In this document: one piece after another, positions 20,675 to 31,740 of the stretch
How the letters are laid out: every line of letters begins with the position of its first letter
Numbering within the stretch: position 1 is the stretch's first letter
Assembly (NCBI RefSeq): GCF_030848805.1
Contig: NC_092364.1
Location: 11,061,650-11,125,649 of the forward strand
Length of the DNA: 64,000 bases
Reading direction: 5' to 3'
Source of the DNA: Temnothorax longispinosus
Taxonomy: Eukaryota; Arthropoda; Insecta; Hymenoptera; Formicidae
Program-made: the position numbers and the translations under genes
The notes under the pieces: model-generated
The model's database searches: none
What the model saw: only the letters and a program-made list of their open reading frames with translations
Told to the model about the DNA's origin: nothing

Positions 20675-22184
20675 AGAAATCAAAAGGGCCCAGAGGATTT
20701 GAAGGAACATGTACCCGAGAGACTTTCCGAACACAAGAAAATAAGGGTAATAAAAAGAAGCGTATATACGACTTACTACTTGGCGCTGATCAAATTGAAG
20801 TAAAATAGTTGGATCTCTTTGGGCTCTGTGGATAGGCTCTCGTCGATACTCAATGAGTTTAAGTTTGCGCACAGAATTTAACTTAAAACTTAAGATCGGA
20901 TTTGAATGTGATACTGTTCGTAAAATGGAAGAGAGGTGAAGTAAATTGAACTGAAGAAATGAACCGGAGGGAAGAGAATTTGATCTAAGAGATGAACCGG
21001 TGTGAAGAAGTGAACTGTCTGAAGAGGAGCTGGAAGAGAGGGAGCTCCGTGATGTCGCGATTTATATAGGAAAATTCAAAGGATGGAAGGGGTGGATTTT
21101 GTTGTGGGATGTTTCTGGTTTTTGTTTCGAGGATTTCTTATTGGCGGGATGTTTCTAATTTTTGTTTAAAGGATTTCTCATTGGCGGGATGTTTTTCACC
21201 CAAGAGCTGGATTTTTAAGTTTTTGCCTATCCTGGAGAGCTAGAGACGGTTATCGATTTTTACGGCTGTTTATTGGTGAGTCTTCTTGTAAGGCCCCCAC
21301 TGTCTTATTGGGGGTGCAACCCATCGCTCCTTCCAGTGACTCATTTTGTTTTTCGACTATCGCCGATTTCTCTTTATTAGGGTTCTTTATTTATCTCGCG
21401 ACCCTGTTTTTATGTTGACAGACGATGCATACCTCTCAATCTTAAATGCAAACAGAAACTTCCTCCACGTGTATTTACAGACACGTCTAAGGCTTTGTCT
21501 CTGTTTGTCGGAACATCGTACGAGCAATTTTAGAAAGCTCGCTCAATGCAATAAAGATCCTCATCAAACCCTGTCTGGAATTAAGGCCCCTTTGACGCGT
21601 CGTGTCGCCGGGTTTATAGTTGTGGGCCCGACAAGGTTGATGAGAATCTGGTCACGTACGTCCCGTCTGTCAGTAATTCGTCATCTGGAAGGTTGGTTTT
21701 AGTTACCCAAGCAGATAAGTAGTTTGTTCATCAAAAAGGAATGTAAAGAGATCAAAGCTTACTCGCCGATTGATAACCGTCCGTTCTCGGTTTATTTATC
21801 TTAATCTTAAGGGCTATCTCGGGCGCATAGGAATTTCCGAAAAAAAGGGAAATCGTGGAGTTCGCAGGATGTAACAATAAAAAATAAAGCTTTCAATTTA
21901 AAACATTTAACTTGGGCTCTACTGGGCCCAATACCGGGCCCTAGACCCAATATCTAATAAGATCGTCTATTGGCCCTCTCCAAATCATGCAACTTTTGTC
22001 TGAAACATTTTTGTCTATAACGAGTTACAGAAGAGATATTAAAATGCACTATTTAAAATGGAACACCCTGTATAGTCAAGAATTAAACGATAAAAGTATT
22101 CAGTTAAATGGGCCAAATGTTTGATGAAAATGATAAAATATCTTGATGATCTATATTTCACCAAATATAATCAACGTAACTATA

Positions 22185-22402
22185 AATACTTTTTTCACAA
22201 CACCTCCACGGAAAGTTCGACTTTCCATGTCTGTAGAGAGGAGCGAAAGTGACCAATTTCTCGCCGGGGCGGCATAGCGGGCGGAAAGTATCAATTTTCT
22301 TCCCTAGGGAGGAAAGTAAGTCCTGGCGTGAAATGGCCACTCTCGCCCCTCTCTAGGCATGGAAGTCGAACTTTCCGTAAAAGTGTTGTGAAAAATATTG
22401 TG
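22185..22402. mobile_element. MITE, about 215 bp
   Basis: Inverted arms around CACAACACCTCCACGGAAAG / CGGAAAGTTCGACTTCC with an AGAGAGGGGCGA block. The centre is non-coding. Confidence 0.75.
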
Positions 22403-22770
22403 CGCACCTCGGGTCGAAAGCTTTTTCAAACTCGTGTGATTTGCCGCCCTTGCCTTCGGCTCGGGCGGCAAACTTCACATTCGTCTGAAAAACGCTGCTT
22501 TCTCCCCTTGGTGCACAATATATACTATATTAGTATACCTTTTACACGGTTATACAGTTCCAAAACTCGCAAATATGGAGTACAGGATGCGATTCTGTAT
22601 GCTAAAAGAAACAACTTTTTCTTTTAGCAAAATTGCGTTTGACAAGTAGTTTTTGTAGCAAAGTAAGTTAAAGTTAAGGAATGAGCGTTTTCGTTTATGT
22701 GGCATTCAGGGCCGACGCACGCTTCTCAGTTACTCGTACCTAGTTTTCTGTATTATATTACTTAAGATAT

Positions 22771-23122
22771 TGTTGCGTGCGCGCCGCCCGGTATACTTCT
22801 CTGACTCCGAGCTGAAGCGTGCAACGGGCCGACTTCCGTCAAGATGCGAATCGCCCTTAGTAACGCCTGTTTAGAAATATTGATTTCCCGATGTTCAATT
22901 AAATATTGATTTTCTACCAGATGTTGTTTATACCTGATGTTCTGATTTAGCTGGGATACCGTCACGTTCGGACGTGTCATCCCGAGCTCTCTGTATTATC
23001 GAGCCATTTATTAAAGAAGTTCCTTTCGGTATTAACAACGAGTCTTTCTTTATTTCTGTGAGAGTGACGGAGTGCGCGCCGCGAGTGCTTGTGAGAAAGT
23101 GAGAGACCCGGCGAGCGCAACA
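22771..23122. repeat. Solo LTR, 352 bp
   Basis: Begins TGTTGCGTGCGCGCC and ends GGCGAGCGCAACA, and is flanked by ATAT at 22767-22770 and 23123-23126. TGTTG/CAACA ends, an ATTAAA polyadenylation-like site near 23012 and the 4 bp duplication fit a gypsy-type LTR. Confidence 0.8.
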
Positions 23123-23146
23123 ATATGATAAAATTAAAAAAAAATA

Positions 23147-23462
23147 AATATTGCTTATGTTCTTTTTATAATAAATGAATAAAAGAATTGTCTGATTTCG
23201 TAGCACTATTTGAAAATTAAAAAAATGTAAATAGTTAAAAATATAAATATGCTTTGTGTGCTGAGCATTCTATTATTCTAAATATTGCACAATTATGTAT
23301 GACAGTTGAATAGTATCACTAAACTTGAGGAATAGTTTACTAGAACGCTCAGCGCACAAGGCATATTACTATTTACATTTTTTAAATTTTCAAATAGTTC
23401 AATGTCACAGAATCAGACAATTCTTTTATTTATTTATTATGTAAGAAATATAAGCAATATTT
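23147..23462. mobile_element. Palindromic MITE, ~316 bp
   Basis: The arms from AAATATTGCTTATGTTCTT to an AAATATGCTTTGTG(C) block pair with 23330-23462. The loop is about 60 bp. Confidence 0.75.
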
Positions 23463-24239
23463 ATGCTCGGGGGGGTATGGGGCGCTCCCCGGATTCGCGA
23501 ATTTTCTACGAAATGTTCGAAGGACCAGAGGGATCGTTCCCTCACGAATGCGAATAAAAGCGAAAAGCGAATAATTAGGATTCACCGTATCGTTGCCCGG
23601 CCTCCTTCCTGGTGGTCGATTTCGTCCTTCCTTCTGGCCGGCGAGTTCTCCGTGATAGCGGGAGAAACCGTACAGGCAGGCATGGGTTGAACGTGCGATA
23701 AGCAGACAAAGATTAAGCAGGCAGACCAGGCAAGGCAAGCAGTAAATATGCACTCGTCGAATTTCTGAGTTGCGGACTCGAATGTCCGTACGGGCTGACG
23801 TTGCTCTCGATGCGAGTTAACTCGAGGATGTGCGTATTACGATGGTTCTATGATGCGTGTTACTTCAATCACATCCGAACAGTGAGTGATGTTAGAGGCT
23901 GGTGTGTACTCTCGGACGACTTAACGATGAGTGATTCTTCCGGCACTCTCCGGCTTGCGCACCTGTGAAGTACGGCGCGAGCGAGTACCAATTTCTCCCA
24001 TTATTTGGGGATGTCACCCGCGGGCGGGCAGCACGAGTCGGGTGAATCGCGCGAATATTGACATGCTAACGATCGCGATCCGCCAACATTCCGCGCGAGT
24101 CACTAAACATGAAATTTAGGTTACCGGTAACGCTTCAACAAATACACGCTAATACGAAAAGCAACTTATCGACTAATGTGTAACGCAAACCTTAAACGAT
24201 TAACTTAACAACTAATATATACACGTAAGCTCCAAACAA
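23463..24239. repeat. Dispersed repeat R765, copy 1
   Basis: It aligns end to end with 42829-43593: CGGATTCGCGAATTTTCTA, GGACCAGAGGGATCGTTCCC, CGTCCTTCCTTCTGG, GGCAGCACGAGTCGGGTGA, and the end CTCCAAACAA. It is non-coding. The class is unknown; see the 42 kb copy for its target duplication. Confidence 0.8.
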
Positions 24240-24389
24240 TTTATTTTGTTAACTTTTATTGTATTTTAAACGATATTGTCGTTAGGTTGATAAGTGAGTA
24301 ATACAGTTTCTTTTGAAGATCAGATATTTAATGTAGAATACAAGACGTGTAAAAAGATATGTTACGTGACGCTAGTGTAAAGGCGGACT

Positions 24390-24393
<4 letters not shown>

Positions 24394-24446
<53 letters not shown>
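24394..24446. repeat. (TA)n(GA)n microsatellite
   Basis: About 17 TA units followed by about 9 GA units. Confidence 0.95.
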
Positions 24447-24931
24447 GAGAAAAAGACTATCAAAGCGTTCACAAACGCCCGTTTTCATCGCCTATGCACA
24501 TGAGGACTCCCTTTGGGCTTCTTCTCAACAGATATAATACAGAAAAAGAGCAAGGACTAGATACGAGCGATTGAGAATACGTGCGCTGGCTCTGAGCGCA
24601 TAAACAAGAGCACTTATTTGTTAACTTTAACTTACTTTGCTACAAAAATTACTTGTCAGACGCAATTTTGTTTTAAAAAAAGTTGTTTTTTTAACATAAA
24701 GAATCGCGTCCTGTACTCCGTATCCGCAACTTTTGGGATATCCTGTATACGATTTTTATCTGTCATTAATTTATTATTTATATTTAAAATTTAAATTTTA
24801 AATATAATTATTATCCGATCAAATTGTGAAAATGGCAGAATTGACTGAATAGCTGGATAGATTAACTATCTGGCCAGATAGCCGGATTATAAAAAAGTAA
24901 TCAAATTAGCTAGATATCGGATAATTGCCGG

Positions 24932-25576
24932 TGTTGTGAGCGCACAACGTAGTTAAGAATAATCAATGCACTTGACAACACGGCAACACCAAGTGCCTCC
25001 GATACGAAATCCGACCCTAGCGATGAAGACCGCTGACGCGAAGATCTGCACAAGTTTCGGGAATGACCAAATACGGTCATCCCGGACACCACTTCTCCGT
25101 TAGATCGAGGTATTAAAAACGCTGACAACTAAAGGTGCGATTTCATTGACGCTAGAAACCAGCGGCAGCATCAAGAAAATGTAGTGGGGGAAGAAGTTTC
25201 GTTGAATTTTGCGGTACGCTAAAAAGTTGAAACGGTCTGAACTTCTTCCCCCACTACATTTTCTTGACGCTGCCGCTGGTTTCTAGCGTCAATGAAATCG
25301 CACCTTAAGTCAGCAACACCGAGCGGATAAAGCGCCCGCTTTTCCGACGAGCGGCGGGCAGTCGTCAGTCAACCATTAAATAATAACGTGCGTCGCGTAT
25401 ATCAAAGGTCGTAACTTCGCGAGTATCATAATTAAAATAAAAGGAATTGTATTGAAGATTAGAAGAGAAATATATTGGGCTGTAATTTTATACATCGTGA
25501 CGAGTGTTTCTTCTCCGACCCGAGATTCCCGAATCCTGTGCCGACCCTGAGAGCAACTCACGGTCCCGGCACAACA
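24932..25576 (+). repeat. 5' LTR (with MITE insertion)
   Basis: Matches 28329-28589 plus 29627-29829 of the 3' LTR. It carries the 173 bp MITE that the 3' LTR lacks. Confidence 0.9.
25133..25305. mobile_element. 173 bp MITE with TAA duplication (PIF/Harbinger-like)
   Basis: Ends AGGTGCGATTTCATTGACGC and complement; arms of about 70 bp. TAA is at 25130-25132 and 25306-25308. The 3' LTR shows the empty site (ACAACTAAGTCAGC). A 3 bp TAA/TTA duplication is characteristic of PIF/Harbinger. Confidence 0.85.
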
Positions 25577-25689
25577 ATTGATGGCAGCGGTGGGATCTCG
25601 GCAATCGGAGAACGTTCCCGTCGCGTGTGTCCCCGCCACGAATATTCGCCTGAAAGAAAAGAGCGAAACAGTGTAAGTGGTGAAATCAG

Positions 25690-25815
25690 CCCTGACGGAA
25701 GCACCCGGTAGCAGCCCGTTCGAAAGGAAAGAAGCACCCGGTAGCAGTCCGATCCAGAGGAAGGAAGCACCCGGTAGCGGCCCGCTCCAGAAGAAGGAAG
25801 CACCCGGTAGCGGCT
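25690..25815. repeat. ~36 bp tandem repeat in leader of env-bearing element
   Basis: GGAAGCACCCGGTAGC(A/G)G recurs four times at a spacing of about 36 bp, between the 5' LTR and the first ORF. Confidence 0.9.
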
Positions 25816-25964
25816 ATCAGTGACACCGGAGAAGGCGCCGACCTACCACAACGGTGACCCGCCGGCCCCGCAGCCAAGACACGCAGCGACGGTCAACAAC
25901 CAGCGCAGTAACGAGCAACATGCGACAATAAATGTAAGTCGAAAAACAATTGTAACGCGTCTAT

Positions 25965-26660
25965 TTGTACGGCGTGAACAGGCGATACATGTCAGGAGGC
26001 GAAATCACGCCATTCCGTCCCGTTCGAAACGCGTCTTTCCTCTATAGCGAACCAGCGCGGCGCGTGATTGAATCCAGCTCGCGAAGTTTCATACGTGTCA
26101 ATAGACATACAAATAGCGAAGCTTTAGACCGCGTGCGACAAAATCTAAACTCGCGATTTACAGACGATAACGCGCCGGAACTGCACCCAAACGTCCTGGT
26201 AGAGCGAGAATTTTTGTTCGGTGAAGTAGACGCAAGTTTAGCGCGCGAACATAATAACGCGAACAATAGCGAAAACGACAGTGACGTACTACGACTAGAC
26301 CCCACACTTAGGTCCGGTATATCGGACAATAACTCCGAGAGAGGAGAATTTTCGCTAACGTCATACGACAGCAGCATATTCGATCCGACAGAAAAGGATT
26401 ATACCCCTCGGGCCAACAAAATGAGCCAACAAGGAAGAGCGGATCCGGACAATATAACCCGCGACGAGATTCAAAATGTGCCGGTGACCACCGAGCAGGT
26501 CAACGCGGAAATAGAGAGAATCAGACCCTCGGTTAACAGGCGACCGTCCGAAATTGACCAAAGCCGAGCGGCGCAAACAGGTCCAGGAGCACGGGACTCC
26601 GTGCTCAACGACATCCTGAACATGATGCGCGACATGCAGGACCGAATGAACCGTGCATAA
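25965..26660 (+). CDS. Gag-like ORF of env-bearing element (231 aa)
   Basis: A 231-codon ORF begins near 25965 (ATG) and ends at 26660. It is rich in Arg, Asn, Asp and Ser, with an MSQQGRADPDNITRDE segment and a C-terminal heptad-like MMRDMQDRMNRA. It has no zinc knuckle or capsid motif that I can name. Its place after the 5' LTR and before env suggests the N-terminal part of Gag, truncated by the deletion that removed pol. A similar coiled-coil-like sequence continues in another frame to about 26760. Confidence 0.5.
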   Translation: MYGVNRRYMSGGEITPFRPVRNASFLYSEPARRVIESSSRSFIRVNRHTNSEALDRVRQNLNSRFTDDNAPELHPNVLVEREFLFGEVDASLAREHNNANNSENDSDVLRLDPTLRSGISDNNSERGEFSLTSYDSSIFDPTEKDYTPRANKMSQQGRADPDNITRDEIQNVPVTTEQVNAEIERIRPSVNRRPSEIDQSRAAQTGPGARDSVLNDILNMMRDMQDRMNRA

Positions 26661-26699
26661 GCCACGGAATTCGACCGCTCTGTCGAGCTCCTTCGCGCC

Positions 26700-28280
26700 G
26701 TGCGCGATATACAGGACCAAGTAAGCCGGCTAGAAGCCGCAACCTACGACCGCTCCGACAAAATAGGCACCCGCGTACGAAGCCTGGGCCCACTGGACGT
26801 TACCTACGGGCGAACGCACACCGACGTTCGAAACCAACCGGGACATCACCTCGAGAAGCATAAAGAGAAAGTAAATAAAAAATCTGACGTTTCAAGAGAA
26901 ATAAAATTACGCATCGTTATAAATTTTCTCATCCTCTATCAGCACCTCACAACAGGAGCGTCGGCGTCGTCCGTACCACCGTACGAAGTGACGCAATTTA
27001 TCAACGAGCTAGGTATCTATTTCGAGAGAATCGGACACCTGCAGCAAACGGAAGCAACGTGGAAATTAGCGATACGAATAGACGTAACCGCATTAAAAAA
27101 CAGACACCAACAGTTCCAAAGATACCTATTAGAGAATACCGAGGAACTTTGCAGTTATGCCACTGGAGACGTCAAAAATAAATGCCAGATTGCTCTTCGG
27201 ACCAATAAGAGAAAAAATGATAAAACGACACGCGCCCTAGAACACTTACAAACAATTTACAAATCACCCGTAATTAAGCAAGGGTTAATCAATGCCATTG
27301 GAGAAATAAGTAAAACTCTATTTGGTACCATGGATGCAGAAGACGCAAAAACAATCAACGAGCAATTACAAATACTTAATAATCAGCAAGAGACGCTACA
27401 GCATGCAGCGAAGAACCAGCTGAAGATCATCAACTCCACATTAGGACACATGGAAAAATTGGAACAGACGCTGTCCCACAACGAAAATTTACTGGCAAAC
27501 GTCACCAGAAAACTACACGACCAATTCATACACTGAGAAGAAATAGACGAACAAATAATACTGTTAACCGCTATCCTAGCTGACCTCACGACAGACATAA
27601 ACGATATTACGGACTATTTAACATATGCACAAAATGACATTCTACTTACACGCGTACTTCCATTAAAGAATATAATCGTAGAATTAAAGGAGGCAACCTC
27701 ACACTTAACCAGAGGATTAAACTTTCCATTTAAAATCCAGACCGAAAACTGGAATACGATCCAAAGATACGTAAGCGTAAGCGCGTATTACGACCATTCG
27801 AACGTATACACTATCTTCGCGTTCCCTATATAATTTTAGAAACTAGATATAATTTTAGAAACTAGAAACCGAATCAATACTAAACATGTAGAAATGTATT
27901 TACCAGAATTCAATGTAACTAATACCCTAGAAAAAAGTAAAGCATTAGACAACGAATTAGATTCCGAAAAAGAAATAAAGCTAGAACCAGTAATCAAAGA
28001 TCCGTTGGAATTGATAAAGTTAAGTTTAAGTCTAGATGAAATTAAAAAATAAGTGGAAAATAACCAAACAAGCGTTTTTGCAAATAAGAATATTGTGTAT
28101 CCTGTAGGGTCCGCGACCATAATAATAGCCGTAGTAAGCATTATACTTGTAATTATTTATGTAATAAAAAAAGGGGGAATCATTAAAAATTTAAAGGGGG
28201 AAACAACAGCGTACATACTAGCAGTAAGAAAATTAGATTATAACCCCTCAAGAAAAAGAAAAACACTAATAAATAAATAA
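26700..28280 (+). pseudogene. Errantivirus-type envelope (baculovirus F-like), interrupted
   Basis: The open piece 26700-27536 contains, after about residue 195, the GLINAIGEISKTLFGTMDAED segment. This is the fusion-peptide-like region of insect errantivirus Env and baculovirus F proteins. The furin-type cleavage site expected just before it is absent (SPVIKQ). Heptad-rich sequence follows. A TGA at 27534-27536 stops the frame, and the same frame continues to about 27831. After another break, a transmembrane segment (about 28110-28170, IIIAVVSIILVIIYVI) and a basic cytoplasmic tail lie at 28053-28280. The first part (26700-26880) may not belong to Env. It is described here only as a broken genomic relic. 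Confidence 0.75.
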
Positions 28281-28591
28281 CAAAAAACTTTGAATACCTC
28301 AGTTTTTCTTTTTCCGCGGGGGAAGGAATGTTGTAAGCGCACAACGTAGTTAAGAATAATTAATGCACTTGGCAATACCAAGTGCCTCCGATACGAAATC
28401 TGACCCTAGCGACGAAGACTGCTGACGCGAAGATCTGCACAAGTTTCGGGATCAAATATGGTCATCCCGGACACCACTTGTCCGTTAGACCTTTGATCGA
28501 GGTATCAAAAATGCTGACAACTAAGTCAGCAACACCGAGCGGATAAAGCGCCCGCCTTTCCGACGAGCGGCGGGCAGTCGTCAGTCAACTA

Positions 28592-29626
28592 CCCTTACAA
28601 AAAAGTATTACTAACTGGTTAGTAATAAATACTTATTTTGTGTATTAATAATACTAAAATTAAGTATTTATTAGTACTTGAATCACTGTGATTCAAGTAT
28701 TGCACAGTATTTTATTACTGGTCAGTAATTTATGAAAGTAGTATTTAATACAGGACGAGTATTGAATACTTAGTATTAAATTTTTGATGAGAAAGCATTT
28801 AATACCAGGTGATAAATACTTGTGTTGAATTACTGATGAGTATTTCAATGTTAGTACTGAAATACTGGACCGAGAATTCCATGTGTAATAAATCACTGGC
28901 CAGTATTTTAATGTTAATACTCAAGTACTGAACTGAATATTCCATGTGAAATTAATCATTGACCAGTACTACAATTTGTATAGAAACATTATAATGGGTA
29001 TAATTCCTGATAATATTAAGGAAGAGAGATAAAAGTAAGGCACAAATACATTTTATATGAAGGTCTGTACTAATTCGTCGTGATAAAAGTGTACAAGTTT
29101 TGAAATAGTACTGCGGATATCATTCTTATATCCAATTCAAAATTTTATTACTTTTTTTAAACTGAATTTGTTTCTTAAGATAATTTTTGAAAAATTATAT
29201 ATTTGCGCTGGTATGACACATGTAGACTATATATAACACTTACATCAAATTAAGAAGTATAAGTCTACCACGTAAGGCAGTTGGCTCACGATCCAGAGGT
29301 CCCGAGTTCGAATCCCACCAAGGTAAGCGTGTTTTTCAAATACCAGAAAATATTTATAATTATAGACTGCATCTTAAGAAACAAATTTAGTTATAAAATA
29401 GTAATTAAATTTCGAAAAAAATAATTTTTTTTATGCCGAGTAAATATCAGAAATCGAAATATCGGTGAGTAATTCAATACTAAGCACCAGTAGTTCTGTG
29501 TAGTATTGATCACTACCTATAATATTTATCACTACCAGTATTTTCCCAGTATTTCCCAAATAAATATTGACAGTATTAAATCACTGAGATTTTAAGTATT
29601 TAGTCAGTAATACTTTTCTACAAGGG
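28592..29626. mobile_element. 1,035 bp non-autonomous transposon with TA duplication
   Basis: Ends CCCTTACAAAAAAGTATTAC and complement GTAATACTTTTCTACAAGGG, with TA at 28590-28591 and 29627-29628. The 5' LTR supplies the empty site. Inner AT-rich sequence is full of (T)AGTATTGAATAC-like words. A tRNA-like B-box lies at about 29300. A Tc1/mariner-type MITE is likely. Confidence 0.75.
29262..29322 (+). other. tRNA-related segment (SINE head?)
   Basis: TAAGGCAGTTGGC resembles a weak A box, and GAGTTCGAATCCCACC is a good pol III B box. No full cloverleaf could be drawn. A similar arrangement is at 39533-39586. Confidence 0.4.
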
Positions 29627-29849
29627 TATTAAATAATAACGTGCGTCGCGTATATCAAAGATCGTAACTTCGCGAGTATCATAATTAAAATAAAAGGAAT
29701 TGTATTGAAGATTAGAAGAGAAATATATTGGGCTGTAATTTTATACATCGTGACGAGTGTTTCTTCTCTGACCCGAGATTCCCGAATCCTGTGCTGACCC
29801 TGAGAGCAACTCACGGTCCCGGCACAACACCGGGTATCCGGCACATCCC

Positions 29850-30069
29850 TAATTAAGATAAAGAATTTTACTTTATATACCCCAAGGGACCTTAAAGGGC
29901 GTTTTGAAGGGACATACCCAACCCTAACCTCCAATTCATCCACTACCTTACTGTTTCCTCCTTTGGACCAACGGTTTAACGTCTCTTCCGAAAGACGGAG
30001 CCCAGTTTTCTCCGCATCTTGCACGGAGGGGCGCGGTTTTTTCGGAAAAAAAACTTTTCCATGATTCAT
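29850..30069 (-). CDS. Orphan ORF fragment, unknown
   Basis: An open minus-strand reading of about 73 residues starts MNHGKVFFPKKP and runs into the 3' LTR end. It has balanced composition with an ELEVRVGYVPSKRPLRSLG stretch. I do not recognise it. It sits directly outside the env-bearing element and may be a fragment of an older transposon ORF. Confidence 0.25.
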
Positions 30070-30229
30070 GGCTCTAGTGGACTCGACTCTGGTGGAAATA
30101 ATTTTACAACAATTTACGTATTTCTATGAAAAATTACAATCTTCTACAACAAATCACAAATTTCTACAAATTTGTGAAAATTGTAGAAATTCATGGTAAA
30201 TTGTAATGAATTGTAGTAAGTTGTAAAAA

Positions 30230-30545
30230 GTAATAGAAAATTGTAACAACTTTTTTACGAACATTTTTATGAGACGTAGTAAATCATAGAAGTTGTAGAT
30301 TATTGTAAAAATCATAACTATTTACAACTATCTACAACATTCTGCGAATATTTTTTATGAGAACGTAGTAAATTGTAGAAGTTGTAGATTATTGTAAAAA
30401 TCACAACTATTTACAACTCTCTATAACGTTCTAACAAAATTTTTTATCAAAATTGTAGTAATTTGTAGAAGTTGCAAATTATTGTAAAAAATTACAACCA
30501 TTTACAACTTTCTACAATATTCTAAAAATATTTTTATGATTAAAA
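30230..30545. repeat. ~86 bp tandem repeat, about 3.5 copies
   Basis: (G/A)TAGAAGTTGTAGATTATTG recurs near 30289, 30375 and 30461, each followed by AACTATTTACAAC. Confidence 0.8.
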
Positions 30546-30676
30546 GTAAGATATAAACAAAGTATACTTGTCCCACTCTAACTTATATTGCATCAGTGTG
30601 CACTAATTCAGCAGTGCAGGAATAGAAACAGATCTTATTGAAAGTTGTAGATTTCAGCATAGTCTGATGTAAAAAT

Positions 30677-30809
30677 GGCTTAGTTTACACCGATCACTTT
30701 CGATACGCGTATTAAATAGTAAATAACTAGTAAATAAATCTGATTATTGGCTGATCAGTTCAAATATACTATTTGATACGCGTATCAAGAGATCGGTGTA
30801 AACTAGGCC
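30677..30809. mobile_element. 133 bp MITE
   Basis: Ends GGCTTAGTTTACACCGATC and complement GATCGGTGTAAACTAGGCC. The arms extend to GATACGCGTAT(T/C)AA. Confidence 0.8.
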
Positions 30810-30897
30810 AATGTCGAACATGTCGCATATTTAGTATTTATCTAGTAAGAAGGCTGATGTCGTATCGACGTCAATTCAACGTCGATTCACCGGAAAC

Positions 30898-31125
30898 TCA
30901 TCGACATCAAAATTAACATAAAAAATCAGCTGATTTGAATCAAATTGTTTTGGCATCATGAGTTGAAATAAGATCCGACTATGAATACCGGCCATAGTCT
31001 CTTAATTTTAGACAAAATTTTTAGAGTTTTGGACACAAGTAACGAAGTAACTTAGAAAGAAGCAACTTGATGCCAAAACAATTTGATTGAAATCGGCTGA
31101 TTTTCAATGTCAAATTCGATGTCGA
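30898..31125. mobile_element. ~228 bp palindromic MITE
   Basis: The arms carry CATCGACATCAAAATTAACA / TCAATGTCAAATTCGATGTC and AATCAAATTGTTTTGGCATC with its complement. Confidence 0.7.
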
Positions 31126-31439
31126 TAAGTTATCAATTCTATATCAATTTTGTAAGAAATATATATATCCCAGGTAGTACAACGTCGTCAATTAGACGTC
31201 TTTTTTATGTACGCATTCGCCAGAACGTATGTCAAATTGACGGTCAGTATGACGTCTAAATGAACCTATATTGACGGCCATTTGTCACAGCATAAGTGAC
31301 GTCATCGGATGACGTCAAATTTACATCAGTATATGACGTAAGTTTATAATAATTTTAAAAATGCTCTAAAAATGACATAAATATAAGTCATTTAAAGGTA
31401 TGTATATGCCGTTATGCTTTTGTGAATTAAGAATTTTAG

Positions 31440-31615
31440 AAAAACAAAAAAAAAAGAAAATACATTTATTATGTATATGTCGTGTGTGCATACAGCCGCG
31501 CGGTCACCCATCCAAGTCAGTACCGCACTTAACGTTGCTTGACATCGATGATCGAACGGACTAGTGGTGACCCTTTGACTCTGGCGCTTCCTTGTTGCTA
31601 ATACTCCTATATAAC
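31440..31615 (-). mobile_element. 5S rRNA-derived SINE
   Basis: On the minus strand 31497-31576 reads GTCCGTTCGATCATCGATG, TCAAGCAACGTTAAGTGCGG, TACTGACTTGGATGGGTGACC. This follows the 5S rRNA order GTCCGATCACCGAA, TTAAGCAGCGTCGGGCGCGG, TTAGTACTTAGATGGGGGACC. The region covers the internal pol III control region of 5S genes. A T-run (about 31451-31441 on the minus strand) could be a terminator. It is too diverged to be a functional 5S gene. 5S-headed SINEs are known (SINE3 class). Confidence 0.65.
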
Positions 31616-31740
31616 ATATCTTTATAGTGTTCAAAAATTGTTTAATGATAATAACCGGTAAATATTATTTTAAAAATAATAACATAATTACAATTAATGT
31701 ACAATAATTATTAATATAAAATTCGTATATTTAACATAAT

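Larger units (their letters stand above)
16698..21876. repeat. Probable solo LTR (very long), split by a palindrome
   Basis: Ends are TGTTAC (16698) and GTAACA (21876), with ATAA directly outside both ends (16694-16697 and 21877-21880). Removing the palindrome at 17139-19966 leaves about 2.35 kb. It contains a 54 bp tandem repeat and a TATATAGG at 21063. No internal retroelement genes are present. Short inverted ends plus a 4 bp repeat fit an LTR of a gypsy- or BEL-type element, but no second LTR is available for comparison. Confidence 0.5.
22557..24745. repeat. Inverted repeat, ~130 bp arms, ~1.9 kb apart
   Basis: 22557-22690 (AATATGGAGTACAGGATGCG ... GCAAAGTAAGTTAAAGTTAA) pairs with 24610-24745. 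The spacer holds a solo LTR, a palindromic MITE and a dispersed repeat, so the arms are probably the ends of an element filled by later insertions. Confidence 0.7.
24932..29829 (+). mobile_element. Env-bearing LTR retrovirus-like element lacking pol
   Basis: Paired LTRs begin TGTTGT(G/A)AGCGCACAACG and end CCCGGCACAACA. CCGG lies just outside both (24928-24931 and 29830-29833), a 4 bp target duplication. A TGGCAGCGGTGGGATCTC primer-site candidate follows the 5' LTR, and a purine tract GCGGGGGAAGGAA precedes the 3' LTR. Between them are a Gag-like ORF (25965-26660) and an errantivirus-type Env (26700-28280). Protease, RT, RNase H and integrase are wholly absent, so it could move only with help. 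Each LTR has its own later MITE insertion. Confidence 0.85.
28329..29829 (+). repeat. 3' LTR (with 1,035 bp insertion)
   Basis: Same sequence as the 5' LTR outside the insertion, beginning TGTTGTAAGCGCACAACG. It ends ACAACA at 29829. Confidence 0.9.
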
